DNA of 64,000 nucleotides from Diphasiastrum complanatum (taxonomy: Eukaryota > Streptophyta > Lycopodiopsida > Lycopodiales > Lycopodiaceae). This document shows positions 1 to 12,300 of the stretch, in pieces. Each line of letters begins with the position of its first letter. The first letter of the stretch is position 1. The translations under genes and the position numbers were made by a program. The notes beneath the pieces are model-generated. The model was not told the origin of the DNA. It made no database searches and saw nothing but the letters and a program-made list of their open reading frames with translations. The stretch lies in contig CM055100.1 of the NCBI GenBank assembly GCA_029204225.1, forward strand, positions 5,849,409-5,913,408. Reading direction: 5' to 3'.

Positions 1-737
1 TATAGGTTATAACCTAGATCTGGCTATTGTGAAATTTTGTGAAGATCCAATGGCTAGATTTAGAAATATCTAAGAAAAAGTGCCAAAAAACTAAGTTTTT
101 TCAATATCCTGACAAATTTTGTCCATCAAGAATTCTTGCAGAACTCACATTATCTAGAAATGGTCCCAGATACACTACTATAGGGAAGGTTGAAGTTAGA
201 TTCTACTCAGATCTAAAGAAATCTAAGAAAAAAAAAAAAACCCACAAAAAACCAAGAAAAAAGAGCTAAAATTACACTGTTAGCCAACTGAAACTGATCA
301 GATCTTGCCAAATCTAGTTGTAGTCACAACATCTATTGATATCCAACACCTAGACTTAATCAAGTGAATGAACCTCAGATCAAGCCGATCAGTTCCCTCC
401 ACATCAGCCACCATCCATCCATCATTCTTCTATCCCATCTCTATTTCCATCTTCTATCTCTATCTCTTGTTAGATAGATCTCTTTCCATTCTTATCCTTT
501 TGATCTATCTGTATTTACTCTTTTCTCTCTTCTTCTTCTTCTTCTCCATCTTCTAAAAAAAAAAAAAAAGTTTGGAACACCAGCGTCCATTGAGGAAACC
601 TTGAAGCAATTCACCCAACCAGCTACTTTGCGACATTCTAGTGGTGAACTATGGAGACTGCCCTTGTAGGATTATCGAAATTAAAAAAAGTTCCCTGATG
701 AACAATTCGAGACTACACCTGTCGGATCTATTATCTA
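1..737. other. AT-rich sequence, no gene recognised
   Basis: No domain or RNA gene is visible. Positions 368-556 are pyrimidine-rich low-complexity DNA (tctatctc-type runs) that happens to stay open; its product of Ser, Leu, Ile and Phe is not a credible protein. A-runs lie at 229-241 and 556-569. From about 580 to 737 there are short coding-like stretches that lead into the gag-like relic downstream, so the relic may begin here, but stop codons break it. Confidence 0.4.
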
Positions 738-1240
738 GTGAAGGATTATGATCCTCCGATTTTCCAACAGATCATCATGACAAAATACTATGCCGGACTA
801 CCCAAAAGGATCACATCTAGTATGGAAGAATTAGCATCCTATGCGTCGCTTGCACACAACTTTGTAAGGATGCGTGCCTTGATGGAAATCTCACTTGGGA
901 AGAAGGATTTTTCCTATCTAGATGGGGAATCAAAGGAACAAAAGTTGACAACAAGCGATGATCCAACAAGAATGGAACTCCATGCAAGGCAACAAAGTGT
1001 AGCAAGGTCAAGCAGATCAAGTAAAGTGGAAAGAGCAAGAACCTTGCACTTCAAGCTGTCAACAAGCTTATGCTCGCTCTATTAAGTTTCTTGAAAAGGA
1101 AGAATGTACCTTTTGCTTTGGAGATCATCCAAGTACCAGGTGTCCAATCAAGAATTCATGCTTATCAAAAGGACAAAATACAGAGCAACAAGTTCGTCGG
1201 CAACAAGATCCAGCGGTTCAACGGTCATTTAGGCAATATT
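738..1240 (+). pseudogene. Decayed gag-like fragment with CCHC zinc knuckle
   Basis: The first 116 codons (738-1085) give a helix-rich, charged sequence with the phrase YYAGLPKRITSSMEEL, which resembles the capsid part of LTR-retrotransposon gag proteins. The frame then breaks. In a second frame, near 1105-1143, the translation reads ECTFCFGDHPSTRCP, a CX2CX3HX4C zinc knuckle of the kind that binds RNA in gag. The sum is a frameshifted gag relic. The knuckle has three rather than four residues between its second Cys and the His. No protease or pol follows on this strand. Assignment to gypsy or copia is not possible from the sequence alone. Confidence 0.5.
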
Positions 1241-1255
1241 GCACATTTTATATAA

Positions 1256-1758
1256 ATGGAAATTGAAAATTCTTACGATATATGACAAAATTTGGATAAT
1301 GTGAGATCATAAGACTCCACATATCCCCTTCCTCAGCTGTGCAGTGGCTTGCAAACAATCTGATTTATGTCCTTCTTTGTCGCTTTTGGCTAGCTGGCTT
1401 GCTGTGGAAAATAGTCTTGGCTCGGGCTTCATTCTCTTCATTTCTTGTTCCAATGTCAGTCCTTTGTTGCCAGAAAATAGTTGTTCTTCTAGTTGTAGTC
1501 TTCTTGGAATGACAAATTTGGATAACCACCCATTCCTTGATTGCCGATTGGTGCAAGGGGTTTATCAATTAATGTATTATTAACAAGATGTGTATACCAA
1601 CTATCCTCGGTCAGAATTTCAGACATCTCGGCAGAAGAGACAGTTAGTGAAAGGGCAACATATGTATATTAGAGAAATTTCTCTTAAATATACAGTTGTT
1701 GAACAGACAGGAGGGCATATGAAATGAGAGAAGCAATATTTACATGGCTGTAAGTATA
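1256..1758. other. No feature recognised
   Basis: Short overlapping open frames occur on both strands between 1344 and 1583, but neither has recognisable motifs. Nothing else is seen. Confidence 0.4.
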
Positions 1759-2226
1759 CTATGGTCTAGTTATTGGGTTAGTGGAGCGAAGTATATTATT
1801 TGCTTTTACTTCCTCCAAATAATGAGAATAGTTAGTTTCCCAATCTGTGTAGATTTTCCACAGATCAGGGAATAAGAAACTGATGAGTAACTTGGAAGAA
1901 ACTGATTTAGAGTTAGAAACAACTTCTTTCACATCAAAAATGTTAATTGATTCTAACTTATTCAAATACTCATCCAATGCTGGAAAAATATTATTTTCAA
2001 ATGTTCTTAGGTATTCTAAAGATGTATATATACAAGGATCCTGTGACCACATGAATATAATTAGTTTGCACATTAAAACTTGTTTCTGAACAATGGCAAG
2101 GACGAGGATTCTTTTTTGATGTATAGTTAATCTAGACCATAAAGTATTTATGTTAGAAAAAGTCCAAGGGTTCTCCCATTGTTCTTTTGTGTAACCAAAA
2201 AATTTAGGTAAGAAAAGGTAATCCAT
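1759..2226 (-). CDS. Hypothetical 155-residue protein, probably the tail of a decayed repeat-borne ORF
   Basis: This uninterrupted 155-codon frame starts with MDYLFLPKFFGYTKEQWENP and is rich in aromatic residues (WTFSN, LWSRL, FLFPDLWKIYTDWE). It has no signal peptide and no motif I recognise. Upstream on the same strand lie frameshifted coiled-coil coding remnants reaching to about 4.7 kb, so this may be the best-preserved piece of a longer, broken gene, perhaps carried by a transposable element. Function unknown; whether it is expressed cannot be told. Confidence 0.35.
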   Translation of the reverse strand: MDYLFLPKFFGYTKEQWENPWTFSNINTLWSRLTIHQKRILVLAIVQKQVLMCKLIIFMWSQDPCIYTSLEYLRTFENNIFPALDEYLNKLESINIFDVKEVVSNSKSVSSKLLISFLFPDLWKIYTDWETNYSHYLEEVKANNILRSTNPITRP

Positions 2227-2349
2227 TCTCCATTGGAGTTCTAGACTACAAAAAGGTGGAATAAAAAATGTTAGTTCCTGATGAAATGTCTGAAATTCTA
2301 ACCTTAGTAGTGAGTAGACAATCTTGTTTTTCTTTACAGCTGCTCCACT

Positions 2350-4080
2350 TGGTGACGTCTGGGCTTGGTATGGAATGATGCTTAACGCCTCAGGTTGGTC
2401 TTCAGTAGCTTGTACCTCTGCAGCATCCTTGGTTTCAATCTGTGTTTCTTGATCTCTCAGGATCTACCTGCCGATGATATCCATTTAAATGGCCTTTTTT
2501 GACATTACTGGTGCTGGCTCATCTGTCTACGTCTCCTGATCTTGTCCTTGCGCTGGTTCTTCTGCATCATAAATCTACATTTGCTTGATTGGAATTTGGC
2601 CTCTTCTAATTCTTCCTTCAGCTTCTCATAAGCAATCATCTGCGACTATAGATATTGCATCTGGAAGGTCTGGATCATCCTCTCCTGGATTCCCTTCCAT
2701 GCTACCGGATCAATTCGGTACTTGCCATGAGATACACAGGCACCGAGTGTGACTTCGGCGCTGATTCGCCATAGTATTGCCTCTTCGGCCTGTTTCTTGT
2801 ATATCTGATTGTCTTTCTTTAACATTTCTATTGAATTTTGCAGTTGGGCAATTGATTCCTGAGCACTGCTGAGTTCAATTGCTCAGCTCCGCATTGCTAC
2901 TCTGAAGAGTAGTTTGCACTCGTCTCTCCTCCTGCAAAGTAGCCTACAGGGTCTGTGCAAGGATTAAAGCTAGCAAGAATTGCCATGAAGCTGGCAGATC
3001 AATCCTGTGTAAAACCAAAAGGTGTAGTTGCTGATATCCTTCTAAAGATAGCAGGCATGCAGTTTGTGATTACTGATGGGACGATTGCCTCTCTCCTTTG
3101 GCATTCGATCCAAATAAGTTGATGGCCTTAGAGCAAATCAAAGATCAGTCCATAGTGTAACACTTGGGTGAAGATGTACTAGGTTTAGGATATGATTCAT
3201 ATTGACATTTCCGACAGTCAATAGTTGCTAATGCATCCGTCCATCTCACGACATCCGTCTCTGAATCATAGTGACCTCCCTTGGCTGGCCTTGGGCAATC
3301 AATCGTGTGATCTGTCATGGATGATCGTCATCAGCTTTGGGTGCAATAAGTTTCACCGCCCATGTGGTTGGATCAACCTTCACAACCTACTCTTTATTCT
3401 TGAAGGTGAGTTTCCTCGTATCTCAGCTGTGTACTACCAACACTTCAAGCGTGGCATCCTGCCTTCCTTTCGCTTTTTCAAGCTCTGTATCTTTTCTGCT
3501 CTGCTCCGCATTGGCTACTTCAAGCTCCTCATTTCTATAGGCCAACTCAGCCTTTGTTTCGCTCAACTCTGTATCTTTTTGGTGAGGTCTGTTCGGACTC
3601 TTTCATACTTGGACCCCAACTTCCTGGATACCTTCTCCAAGCTAGCAAGATGCTGAATAGCTGCCCGAGTATGGCAGTAGTGTTCCAAAAACCTTTTGAT
3701 ATAACTCGCATCGAGAATTGGCTCCTCGACGTCGCTTTCGCTGCCCTGTTGGTCATCAGAAAGCTGTTCTGCTCCTTGTGGTTCTGGCTCTTGTGGTATT
3801 TCAGCCTGATTATGCTCCTGATCAGCAGTGTCCTCCGCCTCCTCCTATTTCCTTCTTTGTTGGACACTGGTGTGTACTGGAATGATGGCGAAGTCATCCT
3901 CATCGTGCTCCCTTGACTTGATGATGTTGATGTGGCTGCTACGGTGGTTGCCTTTGATGTATGTATCTGGGATTCCACCTCAATTGATGGTGCTAGCTCT
4001 GGTAGTATTGGTGCAAGCCCTGATATCCTCCTGCACTGGCAGCACACCAGCATGCATACATAAAATGCCCATTTGCTGAC
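2350..4080 (-). pseudogene. Decayed coiled-coil coding region of unknown function
   Basis: Reading the minus strand and allowing frameshifts gives coherent charged stretches. Around 2560-2800 the translation contains EEAILWRISAEVTLGACVS and AYEKLKEELEEAKF; around 3500-3700 it contains SRKLGSKYERVRTDLTKK and RAEKIQSLKKRKEG. These look like heptad coiled-coil segments separated by acidic linkers. One open stretch, 3547-4053, is only partly in the right frame. No pol or zinc-knuckle motif is seen. It may be an accessory ORF of a retroelement or a captured gene; I cannot name it. Stops and frameshifts make it non-functional as it stands. Confidence 0.35.
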
Positions 4081-4089
4081 CCATCCTGG

Positions 4090-4735
4090 AGAACTGATTA
4101 GCTTTTTATTAATTTACAGAATTGCTTGAAAGCAATCTGTTCTCCATTAAAAGCTCTCAGCAGGTATCCCATATGGTATTTGAAATTGTGTACTCTTGCT
4201 TCCGGTAAGAATATAGAAGCAAGAGCAAATAGAACGAAGCTCTTGAGATTGGGGTCTCTTATGTAAGAGAGTTTGTATCTCCGTTTCTCAAGATAAGCCT
4301 CTTCTTGAAAAGCTTCGCTCTCCGCAATGAAATCTGTTTAGTAACTGACATACTGTCATCCATAGACCAATCCTAGGCACGATAGTAAAACCCCTCTGTG
4401 ATAACAATCTCTTGATTGCGGACAGTTGTGGAAATATGTCCTTCTTTTGTTTCGCCCAAATTGCGAATCAGCTCATAACATAAATCAGTAAAATTACTGA
4501 TGGATTGAATTGAAGAAGACCTTCAATTCGTGCTCGAACAGCTAGTGGTTGTAATACTGGTATCACTGGCTTTCGGTGCGTTTTGAATACAATCACCATA
4601 GTGCTTGCAGATGTAAACGAGCGATGGCAGACAAGAGCTTGATCGCAACAATTCGCAATTCGAAGAGCAAGGGTGATGGAAAGTGGTAGCGACAACAACT
4701 GAAGTGTTTGAGGTTTTAGGCATATTGATGGTATT
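4090..4735 (-). pseudogene. Decayed ORF of unknown function upstream of the coiled-coil relic
   Basis: The minus strand here reads as several linked open pieces (4468-4698 and an overlapping frame 4523-4723 starting MPKTSNTSVVV). Downstream in one frame come phrases such as FAIWAKQKKDIFPQLS, RSICSCFYILTGSK and FQIPYGIPAES, separated by single stop codons. The spacing suggests the N-terminal part of the same broken gene as 2350-4080. No known domain is recognised. Confidence 0.3.
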
Positions 4736-5151
4736 TCGGCGGATTAGACTAATATTAAATGGAAGTGTGTCCTTTGTTTTGAAGGTACATACTCAATAAT
4801 AAAGTGGCTAGTCCTAAAAATAAAAATAAATCAACAAAATACACAAATGCTTCGCTTGGTAAATCAAAACAAAAATTATTATGCAAAAAATGTGAAGGTG
4901 TTGGAAGGTAGAAATCTCGAAAAATGCGAAAGTAAGTGTCGCAATTTCCGTATTTCTAAAATGGTAAATTCCAATGTAGTGTCAGGTTTTTCGCAAAGTA
5001 TAAAATGTAGCGAAAGTCTCGGGTTTTTCACAATACAAACAATGCAGCATGTTTTGGCATTTTTGCTAAAATGTAAATTAGTTTCGGCATTTTCGCTAAT
5101 ACTTCGGTTAAAAAAATAATAATAATAATAATTGGACAAAAAATGACGGCT
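4736..5151. other. AT-rich spacer downstream of the gypsy integrase relic
   Basis: Overlapping open frames on both strands (4847-5119, 4879-5139) come from a compositionally biased stretch with a short (taa)n run near 5117-5130. It lies on the 3' side of the minus-strand gypsy fragment and may include that element's 3' untranslated region. No LTR end could be fixed. Confidence 0.35.
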
Positions 5152-6395
5152 TCAAGAACTGATGTATCGGACATTAGCATAGTAGCGCTTCACCCTTGAA
5201 CCATTTACTCGAATGTCAAGTAAATGTCCTTGGAGATCAGCTGACAAAAGTGATCCATTATTAAAAACTTCTATAACTTTATACGGTCCCATCCATCTGG
5301 TATGTAATTTTCCAGGAAACAGCATGTGTCTGTTATCATATAGAAGCACAGAGTCCCCTTGCTTAGTTTTATTTTCTTGATGGATTGATCAAAAATTAGT
5401 TTTCTTTTATTCTAAACTCGTTCAGTCTCGCTTAATGAAAGACGACGATCCTCTTCCAGTCAAAGAAATCATCCGCTCCCATAGACTATCGGGTTCATCC
5501 ATTTGTTCTTTATTTCTAATGTGAAACGTCGGAACTTGGAATTCTATTGGTAGTATGGGATGCATTCCATACACAAGATGGCATGGAATCTGCCTAGTTG
5601 TAATCTTTTTGGCAGTTCTTTATGCCCATAAGACAGATGGTAACTTCTGATCCCAATCAGAAGAATGTATTTCCGTTACTTTATTCAAAAATCTACATAG
5701 AATTTCATTTGCCCGTTCCGTAAGCCCATTTGCTTTTGGATTATATGGAGTGGTTTGATGATGTGTAATAGAAAAATATGACAACATGGCTTCTATGGTC
5801 TGATCAAGGAAATGGGTTCCCCTATCGCTAACGAGTTCTAAGGGACAACCATATCGCGTGATAATGTTTTGGAATAAAAACTTTGCTACAATCTTAGCAT
5901 CGTCCTTAATTGTGGCTTCGGCCTCTACCATCTTGGTAGCATAGTCCGTTGCAACGAGTATGCGACGACACGTTTTACGCGTGATCGGTTTAATAGGCCC
6001 TACAAAATCTATTCCCCATTTCTCAAAGGGTGCTAAGGGAATAATTGGAGTAATTGGAGTTGCGAAGCTGGGTTTCCCCATCCTCTAGCATGCATCACAT
6101 TTTTTAATGAATAATTTAACATCTCTATAGACGGTAGGCCACCAATATTTAGCATTGAAAATTTTGTTTGCAGTGTTTTTAAGAGCATAGTGACCCCCCA
6201 AATCTTCCTCATGTAATGCACTTATTACAATGGTTGTCTCGGTTGGTTCTAAATATCAACGGAGACTATCGTCAGCTCCTAATTTATACAATATACTATT
6301 TACAATCGTGTAAGGTCCTACCTTAGAAAGAAAAACAGTTTTTTGTTGTTTATTAAAATGTTCAGGATCTGCCTTGTCTTTAACAAGGGCATGTT
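5152..6395 (-). pseudogene. Ty3/gypsy integrase, decayed
   Basis: Integrase inserts retroelement cDNA into host DNA. In minus-strand order the zinc-binding part (about 6395-6090) reads ALHEEDLGGHY ... YWWPTVYRDV ... KKCDAC, an HHCC-type domain that ends in an in-frame TAG where a Gln is usual. The catalytic core (6081-5620) has GIDFVGPI, ATDYATKMVEAE, LVSDRGTHFLD and TPYNPKANGLTERANE, so the D,D,E triad is present. The core runs on through LWAYRTA and LVYGMHPILPIEFQVP to a C-terminal domain (5349-5152) with GKLHTRWMGPYKVIEVF. Two or three further stops lie near 5360-5440. Upstream RT and RNase H are absent, so this is a fragment. Confidence 0.85.
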
Positions 6396-7530
6396 AGAAT
6401 TTTTTACTCTACAAACCAATGGCAAATTGCCATCCTGAAGGTGAAATATCATTGTTATTGAATGAAATTTTTGTTCAACAAGTGCCATACAGTTCACATA
6501 TTTCCATGTTATTCTTTTTTTATGAGATTGATTTTTGCATGAGAAATAGCTACTGCACAAGCGTCATAATTGTAAAGTATCTCCAGACCAAATTTTCTAT
6601 TCATCCTCTATCTCCAGATCACCTTGTGGAGAGATTAAGATTTTTGTCCATCTTCCAAATCTCTATACTCCAAATCACTTCAGAGTTGATTCCTACATCT
6701 CATTGCATATTCATCGTTAAGTCAACTACAGGAAGATCGAAACAAATTTAGTTAAAATTTGTTCAATCTTCAATCTCGTCACGTGTTCATCGTGTTTCCA
6801 CTCACTGCGAGTTCCAAATGACGATCAAACCTTTAGCATGCATATTACCAGTAACAACATCCCCACCAACAGATTTTTTTTTTTTTTTTTTGGGGGGGGG
6901 GGATAACAGAGAGAGTGGATTTACAAGCATCCACTGAAGCAGCAACATTGCTGACAACATGAAAAAATTGACAGCCAAATTCACGAAACCAAAGACAAAA
7001 AAGACAAGGCTAAGAAGACAAATGGGAAATCCAAAAGGACTCAATAAAAAAAAGTACCCCAATCACGACGAAGATCCTTCAACAAATAAGTACAAATATG
7101 GGAAAATCAGTTTTCTTTTTCATCCACTCCCATGCCTATTCTATCATCCACACCATCTACTGATGTCACCACCACCACCACCCTTCCTTCCTTCCTTCCT
7201 TTGTTTTTCCATCATCTCGTTATCCATCTGAGAAATCCCCAGTTTCTCAAAGCCTGATAGTTTTACCGAAGTGGCTAAGAGATCATTGCAAGTGTTTTGA
7301 GGAGACCAAGCACATTGGTTGATTCAACTAGAAAAGATTTAAGAAACAGGCGAAGCCACATCACGAAATAAAGAGAAAGATCCAAGAAGCTGAAGAGGAA
7401 AGGACAAAACTTTATGTAGTAATCCTAACATTGTGAATCTGGTCACTTGCAATTTTCAACAAGATTTGTAAGTTTGGGAGAGAATTAAATTATATGTGTG
7501 TATTCTTCATAATGGGCTTGTGAGCTAGAA
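6396..7530. other. Unassigned region with a T/G homopolymer junction
   Basis: Open frames of 60-110 codons here have no recognisable domain. At 6874-6902 a run of about 18 T is followed by about 11 G. Downstream (7080-7210) the DNA is pyrimidine-rich with short ccacca and ttcc repeats. Nothing else is supported. Confidence 0.4.
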
Positions 7531-7533
7531 TGG

Positions 7534-7536
<3 letters not shown>

Positions 7537-7573
<37 letters not shown>

Positions 7574-7603
7574 GTGGATTTGAGAGAGAGAGAGAGAGAG
7601 AGA
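7537..7603. repeat. (GA)n microsatellite
   Basis: Two GA blocks, about 7537-7574 and 7581-7603, are separated by a short tggattt interruption. Further GA-rich stretches continue to about 7835. The minus-strand open frame over it encodes Ser/Leu/Phe low complexity and is not a gene. Confidence 0.9.
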
Positions 7604-7835
7604 CATTATTTAAAAATTGAAAGAGATAATGTGAGAGAAAGAATGAGAAAAAAAAAACGTGCGAAAAGATGAGACTTCTTTTGGCAAAAAGAAAGATAAG
7701 TCTAAAGTGACTAAGAGAGAGCATGTATGTGAGTGTTAAAATGAATGAGAGAGAAAGAAAGAACTAGATAATTTGATAGAAAAAGTCCATTGGAAGTGTG
7801 GAAGACTTAGAATTAATGAGAGAGTGAGAGAGAGA

Positions 7836-9065
7836 AATCAGATCCAAAACACACTTGATGAATTTAAGATCATTAGCCAAATTTGGTTGCACATTTAGAT
7901 TTAGTTACAAGATAGAAATCCTCACTTTACACTACAAAAGGCAAAAGTTACCTAAATGAAGTACAATTTTGGACACTCGAGTTCTTGATGAACCACTCAA
8001 CGCAACGTGCTTTCACACTCAAGGCTTTGAATCTGACACTCATGTGATTGCCACACTTTTTGTGCTTTCATCTAGGACCAATTCAAGCATGCACATATAC
8101 CTCTCAAAAACCACCCTAAGTGGAGAATGGATGTGTTTTGGGAGACCTATGGACCATGGCTCACATAAAATAAAATCAAAAGTGTTTCGTCGATCGAAAA
8201 GCTTCTCATTGCTTGGAAGTTCTAGCTCGCAAAACGGTAAACCCCTTTAAAAAATATTGCTTGAACAAAGAACTTTGGAAAAAGATAGAGAAGAGACTAC
8301 ATGACAGTCCAGCCATACGCTACATGATCATTTGGCATCACATCCATGATGATATAGAGAAAAAATAAGCTACCAATCTGTGTACCAAATTAAGTATCAC
8401 CTTACAGGAGGCCAAGCTCTTACATTTTGCAATTCACTGTTCAAATGTTGGTAAAATTCAATCCTCTCGCAAACGTCGAACATCATTGCATCTTCATGTG
8501 AGCAACCAAGAAGGGTAAAATGACAACACCTTATGGTTTAATGGTAAATGGAAGATTAAGAAAGCAACCGAGTACATGGAAGATAATGTTAGCTAGGATC
8601 TAGAACTAAAGTCAGCCAAGCATAAGGTCTCTACACTCATGTTAGTACATAATTTTGCTCTAGTGAGAGTCAAATTCAAAGAGAGGAATAAATCTTGCGA
8701 GCAACTTTGCATCCTAGAGAAAGAAAATATTTGTCAGGTATTTTAGAGATCTCTTAAGTCCTACAAGATAGACCCAACTCAAAACTCTAAAATTCGTCAA
8801 GTTAGTTCAAGTCTCTAAAAATGGCAAATTAACGAACGACAATGACTTCAACAATGAGGACTTTCAGAAGATATGGGATCTAGGGCAGGTACCATAGTTG
8901 AAATTCTGGACAAGTAGGAACACTAGAGTATATGAGGGTGAAAATATATGTATATCAACACTTATTCCATCTTTAGGTGAAACAAAAGGTTTCACAAAAT
9001 GGTTTAAATGCTAAGCTATAATATGTTCATCTTCAACTACAATGTACATAGACGGCTCCACATAA
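7836..9065. other. No gene recognised
   Basis: A 93-codon plus-strand frame (7969-8250) has no motif. From about 8250 to 8900 the plus strand has short coding-like runs broken by many stops, possibly an ancient element beyond recognition. Confidence 0.3.
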
Positions 9066-9069
9066 TTTT

Positions 9070-9350
9070 AGCACCCTGACAGGTGCTACCACGCGCCAAG
9101 GTGAGCCAGCCAGGGGCTGGGCCCACTGGGCAAAAGCACGTAGGCGGGGGCCGTGGTGGGCGCCACCGGGCAGGCGGGCATTGGTGCCAAGCAGCCAATG
9201 GCGCCGAGCAGGCAACGCCGGGATGGGTGGTGCCAGGCAGGCCACACTGTGGGCGCCGAGCCTGTGGCGCTAGGCAGGCAGTGGCGCCGGTGTGGACGGC
9301 GCTAGACAAGCAATTGGGCGCTTGGCACCTGCACACCCACACATACAAAT
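9070..9350. repeat. GC-rich degenerate GGCGCC-type repeat island
   Basis: About 280 bp stands out sharply from the AT-rich surroundings. It is built from degenerate repeats of gcgcc/gcaggc words (for example tggcgccgagcaggc). Open frames exist on both strands over the same stretch (9033-9348 minus, 9083-9352 plus), as expected from stop-poor GC-rich DNA, so I do not call a protein. It may be a CpG-dense minisatellite. Confidence 0.55.
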
Positions 9351-9354
9351 AGAG

Positions 9355-12300
9355 AGAAAAATTTGGTTATATATTCACTCTGAGTAATCTCACAAGAAAG
9401 CTTATGCAAAAAACTGGTGCACCCTCACACATGCCAACACCCCTCAAGGTGCTGAAAATAAGCAAAGCCATACATAGATCGGACTCATTAAATCTTTTAT
9501 TTTCAGCTCATTAAATTGTGACTTTAATGTGCTATGTCCCTCTTCTATTTATTGTACAAAGCTAATAGTTGGTGTAGTCAGCACTGAGCACTAAAAAGTC
9601 AGTGTGCGAACAAGGGGGATGATGGATCTCAAATCTTGATGCAAACTCTAATTTTATCTTGGCTACGCAACTTGCCCCAAGTGAGAAGGTATAGTAGTGT
9701 CAATCACTATTGATTATCAATGATCATCTACAAGTGTCAACGTTAAGTATAGCAAAGTTAAAAGTAACGGTCCAGGGACCAGGGGTATGTGAGTTTGGAG
9801 TGTGGAATTTGGTAGGTTATTCTCGGATAGGCACGTTCTGGTGGTGGACTTGAGAAAGCATTGCCAGTTGCCCCTACAGTTTAGCTTGTGGAAATTGCCT
9901 TGATGCTTCCTAAATTTCTCGTGGCCTGCCATAAGCTAGAATAGGGGATAGTCACAGTCCAGAAAGCAGGAGGCATTCATTGACTCGGTTAGCTTTTGCT
10001 ATCTATCTCTGGGTCAGTGGCCTGGGGCCTGGGCCATGGCGCCTAAGTAGAAAATAGGATGAAAAGATATCATTTTTATCTGGCTGATTCAGGCTTGAGT
10101 GGACTGAGCAGTGGGCCGTTCAAGTGGAGTCTGCACTGAAGCTTGTAGATGCATCACAGCGTGGCTGCTGCGTTGAGTGAGGCTCAGCGAGCTATCAGCC
10201 TTTGCTTTAGAATTAACGACAGCAGCTGTGATGTGGCATATTCTTGGTTGAGATGCTGGCAGCTACATTGTGGAGACATAATGGAATAGAAAAGCTGGCA
10301 TCATCAGTTAGCGCCAAGCTTGACTTAGGAGGACCCACAAGACGAAGGAAAAGAGAAAAAGTTAGGCAATCTGCTCAGTGTGAAATATAAATCATGATCT
10401 ATCTATGGACTACGACATGTCGCATTGGTATGTTGTTGTGCAACGCGGGCCCATTCCTCCTTTTTATTCATCATGATGGTGGGACACAAGATCTGCATAT
10501 CATCAAAAAGAGATTCATCATTTGAAATCGTAAACAATATGAATGAGATCGGAAGAAAACTCTTAACTTCAGTCTTCAAATCAGCCGACTGAGAGAATTG
10601 AGAACAGGACTGCAATAATAATAGAAAAAGATTGAGAACTGACGATGCTAGTCACTCATTACTTGACACTTGTTCACTAGCTGCGCCCTTGCCACATGGG
10701 CCATGATGGGCCATGAACTTTAGTTTTCGGACTTGCGCTGTCCTTCTGAAGTTCTAATCAAGTGTCAGCGGAAGTTGGAAGCGGCCCATCTCAATCCATT
10801 TAAAAAGTAAACCCTGATTTGACTATGATTTTGAAACGTCTTCATAGTTGGTAATAGCTATACAAAATTCGAGAGAGAAAGCAAAAATAGCTATACGTAA
10901 CTTATTGGATACGTTTTAATAAAAGAATAAAATTGAAAAGTTTGATTGTCATAGTTGGAGATACTTTCAAAGCATGGAAAGGATATATCAGACAGAAGAC
11001 TCCAGAGTCCAGAAGCTGCATCATACAATGAAACCCTGTGCAGCGCCCATATGGGCCATAAACCATGCCAGGACCGTTGGCTGCCTATGGCTGGGCCTAC
11101 CTACAGTAGCACGGAGCACTCAGAACCCAGAATCTGCAGAATTCAGAGTGCAGACGAGACTCTGGTGGTCTTCAATGTTCACAAGTCCACAAGACTCCAT
11201 ACAGTGATACACGCATCGCATGAAATGCCATGATCATGATTATCTTGGTAGCTCCATTCCCAAGGCAGCAGCCAGCTTGGCCTCAGAACTTCAGAGAATC
11301 AGAAGTTGAGGAGGCTCAGAATCTGAGCCTCAAACTCCGAAGATGTTTTTCAAAGGCATAGTGCAGCCTGCCCAAGAGATCACCTCCTCTGAGTGACTCA
11401 GTCCCCTCTCTCTCCTCTGCAATCAGAGCGCCGACTCCCGAGGATTTTGCTCTCTACCATAACCTCATGCATCGCTATCGAGTCATTGGTAAACTGATGA
11501 GCCTTTGAGGGGAGAGATTCTCTCGTTTTGGCAACAGCTTATTCCACGTAAGAAGAGACGAATTTGCAAAACAAAAAAGATGCAGGAGAGTCGAGGCCTA
11601 GGCTAGGCTACACCTATGCCACATGGTCCTCAAAGACTGGGTTAGAAGTTAGAGCTACCGCTAAAAAGGCTGACCAATACAGTTACGGAGCTGCAGCGGC
11701 CCGTCGTCGAAGGCGGGCCGAGGAGTGTTCAGTGGCAGACCGGATGTGGGAGTCCACTGTCATAAAGGAACTGTCCGCATTCACACGCGCATATCACTCG
11801 TCTCGAGGATACGCGTAAGAAGAGACTACGGACTGCGGAGCGATTACTTCTTCTAACTTCAAAATACGGTACTACAGCGTAGAGCCTTCAGAAATACTGT
11901 GTACGAGTAGTAATAGCTTCAAATTCGGTATGTCACAGGCACGTGTCTGGTGCGGTCACGGGTGATGTCGCAGCCTGTAGGTCACAACGCAGTCATTTTC
12001 ATCCAATTATGTACGGTAAATGTACCAGAGTCATGGGTCATCTTGCAGTATGTACCCGTGTCAAGGCTTCAGATTATACCCATGAACCGTATGCTTTAGA
12101 TTTATATGTTTTTTAAGTGAGAGTCCGTAGCAAAGTGATTGTAATATGTGTGTGTACACTGTACAGTCTAGGTGTATGGTCGGTTACTTAATTAATGATA
12201 CTTGGATAATACCTCACTTTACTTGGATATCATTTTCATCCTTTTTAGTAAAATAATGGCCAAAGTGTGTCCATTGAGAGATTCATATCTCCAGACTTCA

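Noticed and set aside
368-556. 62-codon plus-strand frame
   Set aside because: Pyrimidine-rich low complexity; Ser/Leu/Phe/Ile product with no motif.
7485-7724. 79-codon minus-strand frame
   Set aside because: Comes from the GA microsatellite; the repeated Ser-Leu product is an artefact.
9033-9352. Overlapping frames on both strands with Cys/Pro/Ala-rich products
   Set aside because: Stop-poor GC-rich repeat; open on both strands, so openness carries no coding signal.
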